A stretch of DNA of 64,000 nt from Lachnospiraceae bacterium (GTDB taxonomy: Bacteria > Bacillota > Clostridia > Lachnospirales > Lachnospiraceae). The stretch covers positions 175,231-239,230 of the forward strand of contig CAJTDB010000004.1 of assembly GCA_910574965.1 (NCBI GenBank), given 5' to 3'. Positions 1 through 8,872 of the stretch are shown piece by piece. Every line of letters starts with the position of its first letter. Within the stretch, counting starts at the first letter, position 1. The notes under the pieces are model-generated. The model made no database searches and was not told the DNA's origin. It saw only the letters and a program-made list of their open reading frames with translations. The translations under genes were made by a program, and so were the position numbers.

Positions 1-1
1 T

Positions 2-514
2 ATGCCCACCTCTGGAAACGTCCTGCTGGAAGGGACGGATTTGTTCAGCATGAAGGAAGAACAGCGCACGCTGTTCCGCAGAAGAAACATTGGTTTTATT
101 TTTCAATCTTTTCATTTGATTGAGGAATTGAATGTGGAACAGAACATGATTTTTCCGCTGCTTCTGGATCACCGAAAACCGGATTCCGAAAGAGTCGGAG
201 AGCTTTTGGATATTTTGGGACTGACAGACCGAAGGCATCATCTGCCTTGCCAGCTCTCCGGCGGACAGAAGCAGCGAACTGCCATCGGCCGGGCACTGAT
301 GACCAGGCCCATGCTGGTCCTTGCAGATGAACCGACCGGCAATTTAGACTCCCAGAACAGCCGGGAAGTGATGGAACTTCTGCTTCGGGCTTCCCGTCAT
401 TACCAGCAGACGGTGCTGATGATTACTCATAATATGCAGCTTAGCGCTTCTGTAGATCGAGTGTTAAAAGTCCGGGACGGAAAACTTCAGGATCTGGGAG
501 GGACTGCGTCATGA
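2..514 (+). CDS. ABC transporter ATP-binding protein, 5' end cut by window edge
   Basis: This is the ATPase subunit of a MacB/LolD-like ABC system that powers the FtsX-type permease encoded next. The visible 170 residues hold the Q-loop (FIFQSFHL, about residues 33-40), the ABC signature LSGGQKQR (about 85-92), Walker B with catalytic Glu (VLADEPTG, about 106-113) and the switch His (MITHN, about 140-144). The Walker A segment and roughly 50 N-terminal residues are missing because the gene begins before the window; the ATG at position 2 is an internal Met, not a supported start. The stop overlaps the permease start by 4 nt (ATGA), which indicates translational coupling. The substrate cannot be told from this subunit. 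Confidence 0.93.
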   Translation: MPTSGNVLLEGTDLFSMKEEQRTLFRRRNIGFIFQSFHLIEELNVEQNMIFPLLLDHRKPDSERVGELLDILGLTDRRHHLPCQLSGGQKQRTAIGRALMTRPMLVLADEPTGNLDSQNSREVMELLLRASRHYQQTVLMITHNMQLSASVDRVLKVRDGKLQDLGGTAS

Positions 515-2838
515 GACATTATCTTGATCTGGTTTTGATACAGGCAAAGGTCCAAAAAAAGCAGAATCGTATGACTAAAATCTGTATCTTTTTATCTGTA
601 TTTCTGATTATGGGGCTTTTTGGTATGGCGGACATGCAGATCAAAAGCCAGGAGCTTCAGGCTATCCAGAAAGACGGCAACTGGCATGTGGTTTTCCAGA
701 ATCTTACGGAAGAACAAATTGCTTTTTTGGAAGCCAGACCGGAAGTGGAAGCGAGCGGCCGGTATCATGTAATGAATTATGGAGTCAATGAAGGATGGCA
801 GACAGAAGGGATCGAGACAGTTCTTTGCGGGATGGATGAGACGATGATGGATCTGCTTCCAGCAGTACAGATAACGGAAGGGGAGAATCCTTTTTATGCG
901 AAAGGAATGGCTGCCTGCTCTGACAGTATGCGGGACCGGCTGGGGCTTAAAACAGGCAGTACGATTTTGATTACTTCTCCGTCAGGAGAGAACTATTCTT
1001 TGACGGTCAGCGGTTTTTTCCGTTCCACATCCATGCTGACGGAAAAGGATGCTTTTGCCTTGTATACAAATATGGATACATTTCGGGCTTTTTTTAAGGA
1101 AGGGAGCGCAGACGGGCAGCAGGAAGCTGTTTATGTGCGGTTTGTTCCATTTTGCAGAGTTCAAAAAGTCCTTGCAAAGATCTGTGAACAGATCGGAATC
1201 AGCCAGGAGACGGTGGGACAGAACGCCTATTTGCTGGGACTGAAATTCCAGAGTACGGATTCTTATCTGGTGCGGATTTATCTGGTAGTCGGCGTACTTG
1301 CTCTGCTTGTTGTCGTTGCGGGCGTTTTGATGATTACCGGAAGCCTGAACAGCAGCGTGGCGCGTCGGACCGAATTTTTTGGGCTGATGCGGTGTCTGGG
1401 AGCTACGCCTGGACAGGTGGCGCGGTTTGTTCGAAGGGAAGCCCTTGGATGGTGCCGGACGGCTGTTTTGGCTGCGCTGCTGGCTGGAACGGTTGTGATC
1501 TGGTGTCTGTGCGGATGGCTTCGCATTTTAAGTCCGGGCATTTTTGGTAAAATGCCGGTGTTTGGGATTAGCTGGATCGGTCTCCTGTCCGGGGCCGTCC
1601 TTGGAACCCTGACCGTATTGCTGTCTGCGAGAGCACCTGCCAGACTGGCTTCTAAAGTCCAGCCCCTGACAGCAGTTTCCGGTAATGCCGGTACGACCCA
1701 CGGCGTCAAATCGTCCGTATCTGTCGGCCTGCTTCATGTGGAAACCATCCTGGGCTTTCATCATGCAAAGGGAAGTAAGAAAAATTTCCTGCTCATGTCC
1801 GGTTCCTTTGCATTCAGTGTTCTTCTGTTTCTGTCCTTTACATCTTTGAATGATTTTGTAGGCCGGGCATTTACTCCTTTGCGTCCGGAAGCGGCAGATA
1901 TTTCCATTACCAGTCCGGACAATACCTGCTCGATTGCTCCTGAACTGGCTGAGAGACTGTCAGAACATCCGTCGGTTCGAAAAGTATACGGACGAAGTCT
2001 TGTGCCGCAGATAACGGCAGAGGCAGGGGGGCAGGAATATACGATTTGTCTGGCTTCTTACGAAGAACATCAGTTTCAGTGGGCAAAAGAGGATCTTGCT
2101 GAAGGTACCGTGGATCCTGCAAAAGAGGGAACGCATGTTCTGGTTTCTCGGAAAAAAGAGCTTCCGATAGAAGCCGGAGATCAGATTACGATCCGGACAG
2201 AGAAAGGAACATGGGAGCTTCCGGTGTCCGGAGTACTGGATACCGCTTCTTTTGGCAAGGAGCCGGACGCGGGAACGGTCATCTGTTCAGAGGAACTTTT
2301 TAGGGAATTAACCGGACAGGAAGGTTATACGGTCATTGATCTTCAGGTCCGTCGGGGGACAACGGACGCAGAGGCCGGGGAACTGCGTGCACTGGCGGGA
2401 GAAGGCATAAATTTCTCAGACAAGCGTCTCCGAAATATGGAGACGATGGGCGCTTATTATGCTTTTCTGCTGTTTCTCTATGGATTTCTGACAGTGATTC
2501 TGATGATCTCAGCCTTTCATATTATGAACAGCATGTCCATGAGCGTGTCTGCACGATTTTCCGAATACCAGAGTCTGTACGCCGTCGGCATGAGCCGCAG
2601 ACAACTTCTTAGCATGACTGCGGCGGAGGCGTTTTCCTACCTGGGAGCCGGACTTTTGGCCGGGCTTCCAGCGGGATTTTACAGTCACCGCCTTTTATTT
2701 GGGATGCTGGTTGCCTCCCGGTGGGGCGATCCCTGGCGAATACCGGTTCCGGAAGCCGCTGTGGTGACTTTTCTTCTGCTGCTTGCCACTGGAATGTCTC
2801 TTCTAGAACCTGCCCGACGAATTCGGCAAATGTCCTGA
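511..2838 (+). CDS. FtsX-like ABC transporter permease
   Basis: This 775-residue membrane protein is the partner of the upstream ATPase. It has an N-terminal membrane anchor (about residues 23-42), an extracytoplasmic domain, a block of membrane helices around residues 255-375, a second helix near 428-445, a second soluble domain, and a C-terminal helix block around 645-765. This doubled FtsX arrangement is typical of Firmicutes permeases of about 650-850 residues linked to export or to antimicrobial-peptide and lantibiotic responses. The two FtsX cores are recognisable at the stretches around RTEFFGLMRCLGAT and SARFSEYQSLYAVGMS. No sensor kinase is adjacent, so a role in peptide resistance is possible but not shown. 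It starts with an ATG overlapping the stop of the ATPase gene. Confidence 0.88.
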   Translation: MRHYLDLVLIQAKVQKKQNRMTKICIFLSVFLIMGLFGMADMQIKSQELQAIQKDGNWHVVFQNLTEEQIAFLEARPEVEASGRYHVMNYGVNEGWQTEGIETVLCGMDETMMDLLPAVQITEGENPFYAKGMAACSDSMRDRLGLKTGSTILITSPSGENYSLTVSGFFRSTSMLTEKDAFALYTNMDTFRAFFKEGSADGQQEAVYVRFVPFCRVQKVLAKICEQIGISQETVGQNAYLLGLKFQSTDSYLVRIYLVVGVLALLVVVAGVLMITGSLNSSVARRTEFFGLMRCLGATPGQVARFVRREALGWCRTAVLAALLAGTVVIWCLCGWLRILSPGIFGKMPVFGISWIGLLSGAVLGTLTVLLSARAPARLASKVQPLTAVSGNAGTTHGVKSSVSVGLLHVETILGFHHAKGSKKNFLLMSGSFAFSVLLFLSFTSLNDFVGRAFTPLRPEAADISITSPDNTCSIAPELAERLSEHPSVRKVYGRSLVPQITAEAGGQEYTICLASYEEHQFQWAKEDLAEGTVDPAKEGTHVLVSRKKELPIEAGDQITIRTEKGTWELPVSGVLDTASFGKEPDAGTVICSEELFRELTGQEGYTVIDLQVRRGTTDAEAGELRALAGEGINFSDKRLRNMETMGAYYAFLLFLYGFLTVILMISAFHIMNSMSMSVSARFSEYQSLYAVGMSRRQLLSMTAAEAFSYLGAGLLAGLPAGFYSHRLLFGMLVASRWGDPWRIPVPEAAVVTFLLLLATGMSLLEPARRIRQMS

Positions 2839-2854
2839 GATTCTGAAAACCTGG

Positions 2855-2883
2855 TTGTAATCCTCACCGGAATCCATTATAAT
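2855..2883 (+). promoter_or_regulatory. Sigma-A type promoter for the NSS transporter
   Basis: TTGTAA (2855-2860) and TATAAT (2878-2883) are separated by 17 bp, and a GGAGG ribosome binding site precedes the ATG at 2920. The site lies just after the permease stop, so the symporter has its own transcription start. Confidence 0.7.
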
Positions 2884-2919
2884 AAAGAAATGCTATGAAT
2901 TACGGAGGATACGACAACT

Positions 2920-4377
2920 ATGAAACGAGAAAAATTTGGCTCCCGCCTTGGTTTCATTCTGGTATCGGCAGGGTGTGCCATCGGAATCGGCAATGTATGG
3001 AAATTTCCATATATCTGCGGAGCCTACGGCGGAGCTGCATTTATACTGATCTATCTGATCTTTCTTCTGATCCTTGGTATTCCGGTCCTGGTCTGTGAAT
3101 TTGCGGTAGGCCGGGGAAGCAAAAAGAGTGTGGCGGAAAGTTTTGAGAAACTGGCACCGCCCGGAACCCGCTGGCATCTGATGAAATATATTGGTATTTT
3201 CGGCTGTTATCTGCTGATGATGTTCTATACCATGGTCGGCGGATGGATGATGTATTATTGTTACCGGAGTCTCAGAGGTGAATTTATTGGCGTCTCTCCG
3301 GAGCAGGTATCAGATGCCTTTTCCGGAATGCTGATGGATTTTCCCACTATGGCATTCTGGACGATTCTAATCTGCATCATTGGCTTTGCCGTTTGTATGC
3401 TGGGGCTAAAATCCGGTGTAGAGCGAATCACAAAGTGGATGATGGCTGCGCTGCTTATTATCATGCTGATACTGGCGGTTCATTCGGTATTTCTGGAAGG
3501 AGCCGGAGCGGGTATCCGCTTTTATCTTGTGCCGGATTTCCAGAAGATGATAGAAAGCGGTATTGGAAATGTTGTCTTTGCAGCACTTAGTCAGGCGTTT
3601 TTTACATTATCTCTGGGTATTGGCGCAATGCTGATCTTCGGCAGCTATCTGGACCGTTCTCGTAGTCTGACCGGTGAAGCTGTCAGTATCACGGCGCTCG
3701 ATACCTTTGTGGCACTGACGGCAGGATTTATCGTAATTCCGGCCTGCTTTGCCTACGGTATTGAGCCTGGAGCCGGACCGAGCCTTGTATTTATCACACT
3801 GCCTAATATTTTCGCACAGATGCCGGGAGGATTTTTATGGAGCGCCCTGTTCTTTCTGTTTTTGACCTTTGCGGCTCTGTCTACGATTATTGCTGTATTT
3901 GAAAATATTATCGCCATTGATATGGATCTGTTCGGCTGGTCCAGAAAAAAGAGTGTACTGGTCAGCGCAGTTCTGATTGTCCTGCTCAGTATGCCTGCAG
4001 TGCTTGGATTTAATGTCCTGTCCATGATCGCACCTCTCGGAGAGGGCAGTACGATTATGGATCTGGAGGATTTTATCGTATCCAACAACCTGCTTCCTCT
4101 TGGAAGTCTTGGCTATGTCCTGTTCTGTACCAGAAAAAACGGATGGGGATGGGATGCTTTTATCGAGGAGGCCAACACAGGAACCGGACATTCCTTCCCG
4201 AAAGGGCTTCACAGCTACGTGGCCTATGGAATCCCGCTGATTATTGTAGTTATTTATCTGAAAGGCTATTATGACATGTTCTGCCAGAAAGGAACACTCA
4301 TGTTGGCCGGCTGGATGACAGCGGCGGTCGTATTTCTGCTGTTTGTATTTTACTGCGCACTGGGAAAGAAAAAATAG
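2920..4377 (+). CDS. Sodium-dependent transporter, NSS (SNF) family
   Basis: This is a 485-residue integral membrane symporter of the neurotransmitter:sodium symporter family, which in bacteria takes up amino acids or related solutes with Na+. The family hallmark at the N-terminus is clear: a short basic leader, SRLGFILVSAGCAIGIGNVW in the unwound TM1, then KFPYICGAYGGAAF in TM2. About 11-12 hydrophobic segments follow, matching the usual 440-510 residues of bacterial members such as LeuT and MhsT. The start is the ATG at 2920, seven to nine bases after a GGAGG. It has its own promoter and is followed by the repeat region, so it is probably monocistronic. The substrate is not predictable from sequence alone. 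Confidence 0.95.
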   Translation: MKREKFGSRLGFILVSAGCAIGIGNVWKFPYICGAYGGAAFILIYLIFLLILGIPVLVCEFAVGRGSKKSVAESFEKLAPPGTRWHLMKYIGIFGCYLLMMFYTMVGGWMMYYCYRSLRGEFIGVSPEQVSDAFSGMLMDFPTMAFWTILICIIGFAVCMLGLKSGVERITKWMMAALLIIMLILAVHSVFLEGAGAGIRFYLVPDFQKMIESGIGNVVFAALSQAFFTLSLGIGAMLIFGSYLDRSRSLTGEAVSITALDTFVALTAGFIVIPACFAYGIEPGAGPSLVFITLPNIFAQMPGGFLWSALFFLFLTFAALSTIIAVFENIIAIDMDLFGWSRKKSVLVSAVLIVLLSMPAVLGFNVLSMIAPLGEGSTIMDLEDFIVSNNLLPLGSLGYVLFCTRKNGWGWDAFIEEANTGTGHSFPKGLHSYVAYGIPLIIVVIYLKGYYDMFCQKGTLMLAGWMTAAVVFLLFVFYCALGKKK

Positions 4378-4387
4378 GGGTTCTTAC

Positions 4388-4595
4388 GGAACTTTCATCA
4401 ATATCTGGAAAAGGAACCCTAGAAGTATTTTCAGACACATAAGTGGGTGAAAATACTTCTAGGTAAGGGGGGTCTTTTTCCAGATATGGAACTTTTTCAT
4501 CAATATCTGGAAAAGGAACCCCAGAAGTATTTACAGACACGTAAGTGGGTGAAAATACTTCTAGGTAAGGGGGTTCTTTTTCCAGATATGGAACT
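4388..4595. repeat. Two tandem 102-bp hairpin-forming repeats
   Basis: Two head-to-tail copies begin at equivalent bases 4401 and 4503. In each copy an outer arm ATATCTGGAAAA (4401-4412; 4503-4514) pairs with TTTTCCAGATAT (4476-4487; 4578-4589). Inside it a second arm CTAGAAGTATTTTC (4419-4432; slightly degenerate at 4521-4534) pairs with GAAAATACTTCTAG (4449-4462; 4551-4564). The loop is about 16 nt. The unit is a multiple of three, which gives a repetitive open frame on the minus strand that I take to be a by-product. It lies between the NSS transporter and the J/TPR gene. Confidence 0.85.
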
Positions 4596-4615
4596 TTAAT
4601 CAGAAAGAAGAAAAA

Positions 4616-7600
4616 ATGAGTATTACAGAGATTTTTAAGATCCTTCAGATTCCTGAAACTCGTCAGGAGCAAAATATCCGCGCGGCCTACCATCGGCTTT
4701 TAACCGGTGTCAATCCGGAAGACGACCCGGAAGGTTTTAAGCGTCTTCGAAAAGCTTATGAAGAAGCGCTTGTGTACGCCCGGACACCGGAACAGGAGAC
4801 GGATGCATCCGAAGTAGAATGGCTCCAGGACCAGGAAGTTGGGAAATTTTTAAAGCAATTAGCAGATATATATAATACATACCAGAGGAGAATCGACCTG
4901 GAAGAGTGGAAAGGGCTTCTGGCTGACCCGGTCCTTTCTTCGCTAGATGACGGAGAGAATGCCAAATGGGGGATGTTCTCTTATCTGGCAGAATATTATC
5001 GTGTTCCTTATGAGGTGTGGGAACTGCTGGACGCAGAATTTTTCATTCAGGAAAATCAAAAAGAAATGAAAGAACATCTGTCCGAAGCCTTTGTAAATTA
5101 TGTGATTCAGAAGCTGGAACGCGAGACAAAGCGCTCAGCTTTCCCCTATGAAAAGCTGACCGGACCGTCCCATGCAGATCACGATGGCTTCTTTGAGGCA
5201 TACAGTAATTTTATTCGTGAAAATTTTGAAGATAATCAAGAAGGACTGGCCCAAAAAGGCCGCTGTCTGGAGGAGCTTTCGGCGTATGGGCTTTCTCATC
5301 CCTGGTATGAGCTGAACAAAGCAGAATACCAGATGCAGTGCGGGAATACAGAACGCGCGGCAGAGCTTACGAAAAAGCTAATTGAGGAAAATTCAACAGA
5401 TGAATATATATGGCTGACAGGTGCAAAAATCATGGACGCATGCGGTGAAAAAGCTTATGCGTTGGATCTGTGGACCTCTTATCTGGACTGGGAGGAACAG
5501 ACTAGATACGGCAAGTATCAGGCGCTGTTTGCTCTGGCTGTACATGAGGCATCCAACGGGCAGTGGGAGAAAGCTTATCAGTTGTCCGACAAGGCTGAAA
5601 ATCTTCGTGACACAAATGAATTGAGGGCGCTTCAGAAGAACATCCGGCAGCAATTAATTTCTTTGTACACGGAGCCGGAAAAAACCTTGACAGAAGAAGA
5701 AATAAATCGTTTATGCTGGTGCTATATTCAGTCCGGGGAATATCAGGAGGGCATCGAATTTTTCAATGCACATCCGGAGTATTATCAGGATACGGCAGAC
5801 TGGCATAAGCAAATGGCAATTTTGAATATGAGTGCGGACCAGACAGAAGAAGCACTTAAGGAGACTGCTGCATGGAGACAGTGTTTGATGGAGGAAGCAA
5901 AAAAACGTCTCGATGAGACGGAGCCGGACGAACACCTTACCTGGAATCTGGCGTTGTCTGCACATATTGAAGCCAGGACCTATCATAAATGTTATACTGC
6001 AGAAGCCAGATGCGGGCATCCGGATCCGGACAGGATGCAGCAGTTGGCCGAGCGTGCCTTAGAGTGGCATGACCAGGCGCTGAAACTGCGGCCGGAACGC
6101 ACGGATTTTCTCATGCATAAGCTGACTCTTTTAAAAGATATGAAAGAAGATCGGAAAGTCATCGACTTATGTGAGGAGATTCTGCGCATTGATCCCAGTT
6201 TCTTCTGGCCCTATGCTTATATGCAGGAAGCCTATGAACATCTCCAGATGGGGCAGGAAGTGGTAGATACATTTTACCGGGCAAAGCGGATTTTTGCAGG
6301 AAATTCGGAAATTCATGTGCGGGCGGCACGTGTATTCGCGGATTACCGGCAATACGAAGACTTACTGAATGTGGTTCAGCAGGCTGAAGATGCGGATGTG
6401 GTCAGCCCGGAGCTCCTGACCCTGAAGGTCCGGGCACTTTGCCGTCTTGCGGATGGAAAAGACCAGAAGAAATGGGCAGAAGCGGATGACTGTGCAGAAC
6501 AGGCCATCAAACAGCTAACCTCTGAGCAGGCAGATCCGGAGCTTTTGGCAAAGATATATCTGGAACGGGCATACCTGATGGAAAAGTGCAAAGAACTGCA
6601 TAATAAGCAGAAGAATCAGATGCTGTCCTATGCCAGGAAATCCCTGGAAATCAAGGATACGATAAATATCCGGTACTTTCTTGGACGTTACTATATAGAA
6701 TACGATCAAGATTATGAAAAAGCTTACGGACATCTGAAAATTTGTGAAGAACAGCATATGGATTTTCCATGGACATATTTCTATATTGCCAGATGTAAGG
6801 AAAAATTCAAAGAACCGGAAAAGGCGTTGTCTTATTATGAAAAAGTCATGGAGCTGAATCCTGATTTCCGAGATTGTCTCTGGCGGATGGGACTGATCTG
6901 GAGGAACAAGTTCAATCGGACACTGCAAACGGAATATGCAGACAAAGCATTGTATTATCTGAATCAGCAGGAGGAAAGATTCGGAATTTTTACAGATCTT
7001 CATCGGTGGCGTTCTTATATCTGGCTTTCTCTTGGGAATTATGAGAAAGCTCTGGCAGAAACCCAGAAAGGTCTGGAACGGGAGGAGGACAGCGGACTCT
7101 GGATCCTAAAAGGGCGGGCGTTGCGTAAATTAGACCGGTACGAAGAATCCATCAAAAGCTTTGAGGAAAGCATACACTGTGAGGACCGTTATGGAAATAA
7201 TGATATTTTCTGCTATGGACGGATCTTCCAGTGCTTTCTGGCACTTAGAAGGTTGCGGGAGGGCATTGCATATTTCGAACAGGTGTTTGCAGATGCAGAC
7301 ACGGATAAGGTAAAGAATTTTTGCCTGGAGCATATGGCAGATCTGGCTTTTATTCTTGGAGATCACAAGCAGGCGTTTCAATGGATTGAACAGTGGTATG
7401 GCCGTCTGGATTTTGCATGTAAAGGGGAAGATACCTGGGAACGAACGGCGAAGCGGGTCAGCGATGTCTTAAGTGTGCAGCTTTTGCATCGTCCTTCCCT
7501 GGATGATGCATACAGGGAAGAGTGCAGACAGGCGGCAGGTCTTGCAGAACAGGCAGCCAGGGATGACAGCGCGCTCCTTGATGACAGGGTGACTATGTGT

Positions 7601-8161
7601 CAGAATGTGGGAGAGCTTTATTACTATATGCAGGACTGGGAAACCGCCTGGACTTTCTTTCAAAAAGCATATCATATGGCATGTCACTGTGAAAACTATG
7701 ACTCCATGGATGAACTTTTAGAAGACCTGATGAAATGCAGCTACTGGAGAAAAGATCTGGAAAGTGCACGAAAATATGGAGAGAAATACAGGGAGAAGAA
7801 AGAAGAAACATATAAGGAATGTTCCGATCTTGGCCTGTCTATGGAAGAGCTTATGACTCGTCCGGGACCTGACATCCGGCAAAGACTTCATGATCTATTC
7901 TATTATGCCTATTTTACCGGACAATATGAGAAAGCACGGTATTATGCGGAGTTGTCCTATACCCAGAATCTATGCTGGTGGTGTCATGAAGGCGGCTGTA
8001 CAGAAGAGTGGGAGATGAGAGGAATGCTTGCCTTTTTGGATCAGCAGTACGAAGAAGCCCGCAAAGCTTTTGAAAATGCGAATCATTTTAGCTGGCTTCA
8101 GGGAACAAAGGAAGCATATATGATGCTCCGGATGCTCTCTGGTAATGGAAAACATGTATGA
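4616..8161 (+). CDS. Degenerate J-domain protein with long TPR array
   Basis: This 1181-residue, probably cytoplasmic protein starts with a J-like helical hairpin (residues 1-60) that ends in the typical FKRLRKAYEEAL helix. The catalytic HPD tripeptide is replaced by NPED, so stimulation of a DnaK ATPase is unlikely by the usual mechanism. From about residue 230 to the end it consists of helix pairs of tetratricopeptide type, for example the units around KALSYYEKVMELNPDF, KALAETQKGLERE and SIKSFEESIHC. Large J-TPR proteins of this kind occur in Lachnospiraceae but have no assigned role known to me. The start ATG at 4616 has only a weak purine-rich ribosome site. The gene stands alone between the hairpin repeats and an intrinsic terminator. 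A protein-protein scaffold is the most that can be inferred. Confidence 0.85.
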   Translation: MSITEIFKILQIPETRQEQNIRAAYHRLLTGVNPEDDPEGFKRLRKAYEEALVYARTPEQETDASEVEWLQDQEVGKFLKQLADIYNTYQRRIDLEEWKGLLADPVLSSLDDGENAKWGMFSYLAEYYRVPYEVWELLDAEFFIQENQKEMKEHLSEAFVNYVIQKLERETKRSAFPYEKLTGPSHADHDGFFEAYSNFIRENFEDNQEGLAQKGRCLEELSAYGLSHPWYELNKAEYQMQCGNTERAAELTKKLIEENSTDEYIWLTGAKIMDACGEKAYALDLWTSYLDWEEQTRYGKYQALFALAVHEASNGQWEKAYQLSDKAENLRDTNELRALQKNIRQQLISLYTEPEKTLTEEEINRLCWCYIQSGEYQEGIEFFNAHPEYYQDTADWHKQMAILNMSADQTEEALKETAAWRQCLMEEAKKRLDETEPDEHLTWNLALSAHIEARTYHKCYTAEARCGHPDPDRMQQLAERALEWHDQALKLRPERTDFLMHKLTLLKDMKEDRKVIDLCEEILRIDPSFFWPYAYMQEAYEHLQMGQEVVDTFYRAKRIFAGNSEIHVRAARVFADYRQYEDLLNVVQQAEDADVVSPELLTLKVRALCRLADGKDQKKWAEADDCAEQAIKQLTSEQADPELLAKIYLERAYLMEKCKELHNKQKNQMLSYARKSLEIKDTINIRYFLGRYYIEYDQDYEKAYGHLKICEEQHMDFPWTYFYIARCKEKFKEPEKALSYYEKVMELNPDFRDCLWRMGLIWRNKFNRTLQTEYADKALYYLNQQEERFGIFTDLHRWRSYIWLSLGNYEKALAETQKGLEREEDSGLWILKGRALRKLDRYEESIKSFEESIHCEDRYGNNDIFCYGRIFQCFLALRRLREGIAYFEQVFADADTDKVKNFCLEHMADLAFILGDHKQAFQWIEQWYGRLDFACKGEDTWERTAKRVSDVLSVQLLHRPSLDDAYREECRQAAGLAEQAARDDSALLDDRVTMCQNVGELYYYMQDWETAWTFFQKAYHMACHCENYDSMDELLEDLMKCSYWRKDLESARKYGEKYREKKEETYKECSDLGLSMEELMTRPGPDIRQRLHDLFYYAYFTGQYEKARYYAELSYTQNLCWWCHEGGCTEEWEMRGMLAFLDQQYEEARKAFENANHFSWLQGTKEAYMMLRMLSGNGKHV

Positions 8162-8220
8162 GGGAAAACCAAAGTCAGGCGGCCTGAATACAGAGAAATG
8201 AATAGAAGACAATATCCTTA

Positions 8221-8257
8221 TGAGGCTTTGGAATTATTTTCAAAGCCTCATATTTTT
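8221..8257 (+). terminator. Intrinsic terminator after the J/TPR gene
   Basis: A 10-bp perfect stem TGAGGCTTTG (8221-8230) / CAAAGCCTCA (8241-8250) is followed by TATTTTTTG. It closes the TPR gene and separates it from the SOS-type promoter downstream. Confidence 0.88.
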
Positions 8258-8306
8258 TGAAAGATTTTAACACAGCACATCCGAAGAATTTTTTCGGCTC
8301 GAAAAT

Positions 8307-8386
8307 CGAACAAATTTTCGATTTCTGTATTGACAAACACATGTTCTGGATATATAATGAATGCATAACAAAAGAACAAGTGTTCG
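8307..8386 (+). promoter_or_regulatory. SOS-type promoter with three LexA-like boxes
   Basis: A near-perfect promoter TTGACA (8330-8335), 17 bp, TATAAT (8353-8358) is surrounded by matches to the Gram-positive LexA box CGAAC-N4-GTTCG. Box A is CGAACAAATTTTCG at 8307-8320 (9 of 10 fixed positions). Box B is CAAACACATGTTCT at 8334-8347 (8 of 10), inside the promoter spacer. Box C is AGAACAAGTGTTCG at 8373-8386 (9 of 10), between the start of transcription and the ribosome site. LexA binding here would block transcription. Confidence 0.82.
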
Positions 8387-8407
8387 TCATCAGAAGGAGT
8401 GAGTGAT

Positions 8408-8794
8408 ATGTATGCAGAAGGAACGATGTCAAGGGAAGAGTTTCGAAGAACGAGAAGAGAACAGGTGCAGAAAGAGCAGCGGACAAAACGGAGGCGTATT
8501 CTGGTCTTTTTTGTGACGCTGGTGGTCATGTTCGGTATTGGGGTTGGTTTCGGAACACTTCTTGCCAAAGCGGAAGAGCCGGAGACAGAAACAGAATATA
8601 AGTATTATACCAGTATCGAGATTCAAAAGGGAGATACTTTATGGGAGATTGCAAAAGAATACATCAATACAGACCATTACAAAGACCTGATGGCGTACAT
8701 GAATGAAGTGATGAAGATCAATCATATGACGACGGACCGCCTGACTGCCGGAAAGAAGATTATTATTCCCTATTATTCATCAGAAATCAAATAA
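8408..8794 (+). CDS. LysM-domain membrane protein, YneA-like SOS division inhibitor candidate
   Basis: This 128-residue protein has a basic cytoplasmic N-terminus (RRTRREQVQKEQRTKRRR), one membrane helix (about residues 36-54) and a C-terminal LysM domain (about 74-125) that would contact peptidoglycan outside the cell. The layout and size match YneA of Bacillus, which is induced by DNA damage and delays cell division. I chose the ATG at 8408 because AAGGAG ends 8 nt before it; the in-frame GTG at 8399 overlaps that ribosome site. Three LexA-like boxes in its promoter support the SOS assignment. In Bacillus yneA is divergent from lexA, but no lexA is next to it here. It converges on the ATPase gene through a shared terminator. 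Confidence 0.85.
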   Translation: MYAEGTMSREEFRRTRREQVQKEQRTKRRRILVFFVTLVVMFGIGVGFGTLLAKAEEPETETEYKYYTSIEIQKGDTLWEIAKEYINTDHYKDLMAYMNEVMKINHMTTDRLTAGKKIIIPYYSSEIK

Positions 8795-8810
8795 ACAAGG
8801 CAAAGTCTCC

Positions 8811-8859
8811 CCTGCCCGGATGTACTTCTATTATAGAAAGGTCCATACATCCGGGCAGG
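8811..8859. terminator. Bidirectional intrinsic terminator
   Basis: CTGCCCGGATGTA (8812-8824) pairs perfectly with TACATCCGGGCAG (8846-8858) across a 21-nt loop. It sits between two convergent genes and can serve both strands. Confidence 0.75.
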
Positions 8860-8872
8860 ATAAAAAACGTTA

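Noticed and set aside
4298..4693. 131-residue minus-strand frame with two repeats of VPYLEK...FPDIDE
   Set aside because: It overlaps the end of the NSS gene and the start of the TPR gene and is simply the translation of the 102-bp hairpin repeats; no ribosome site supports it.
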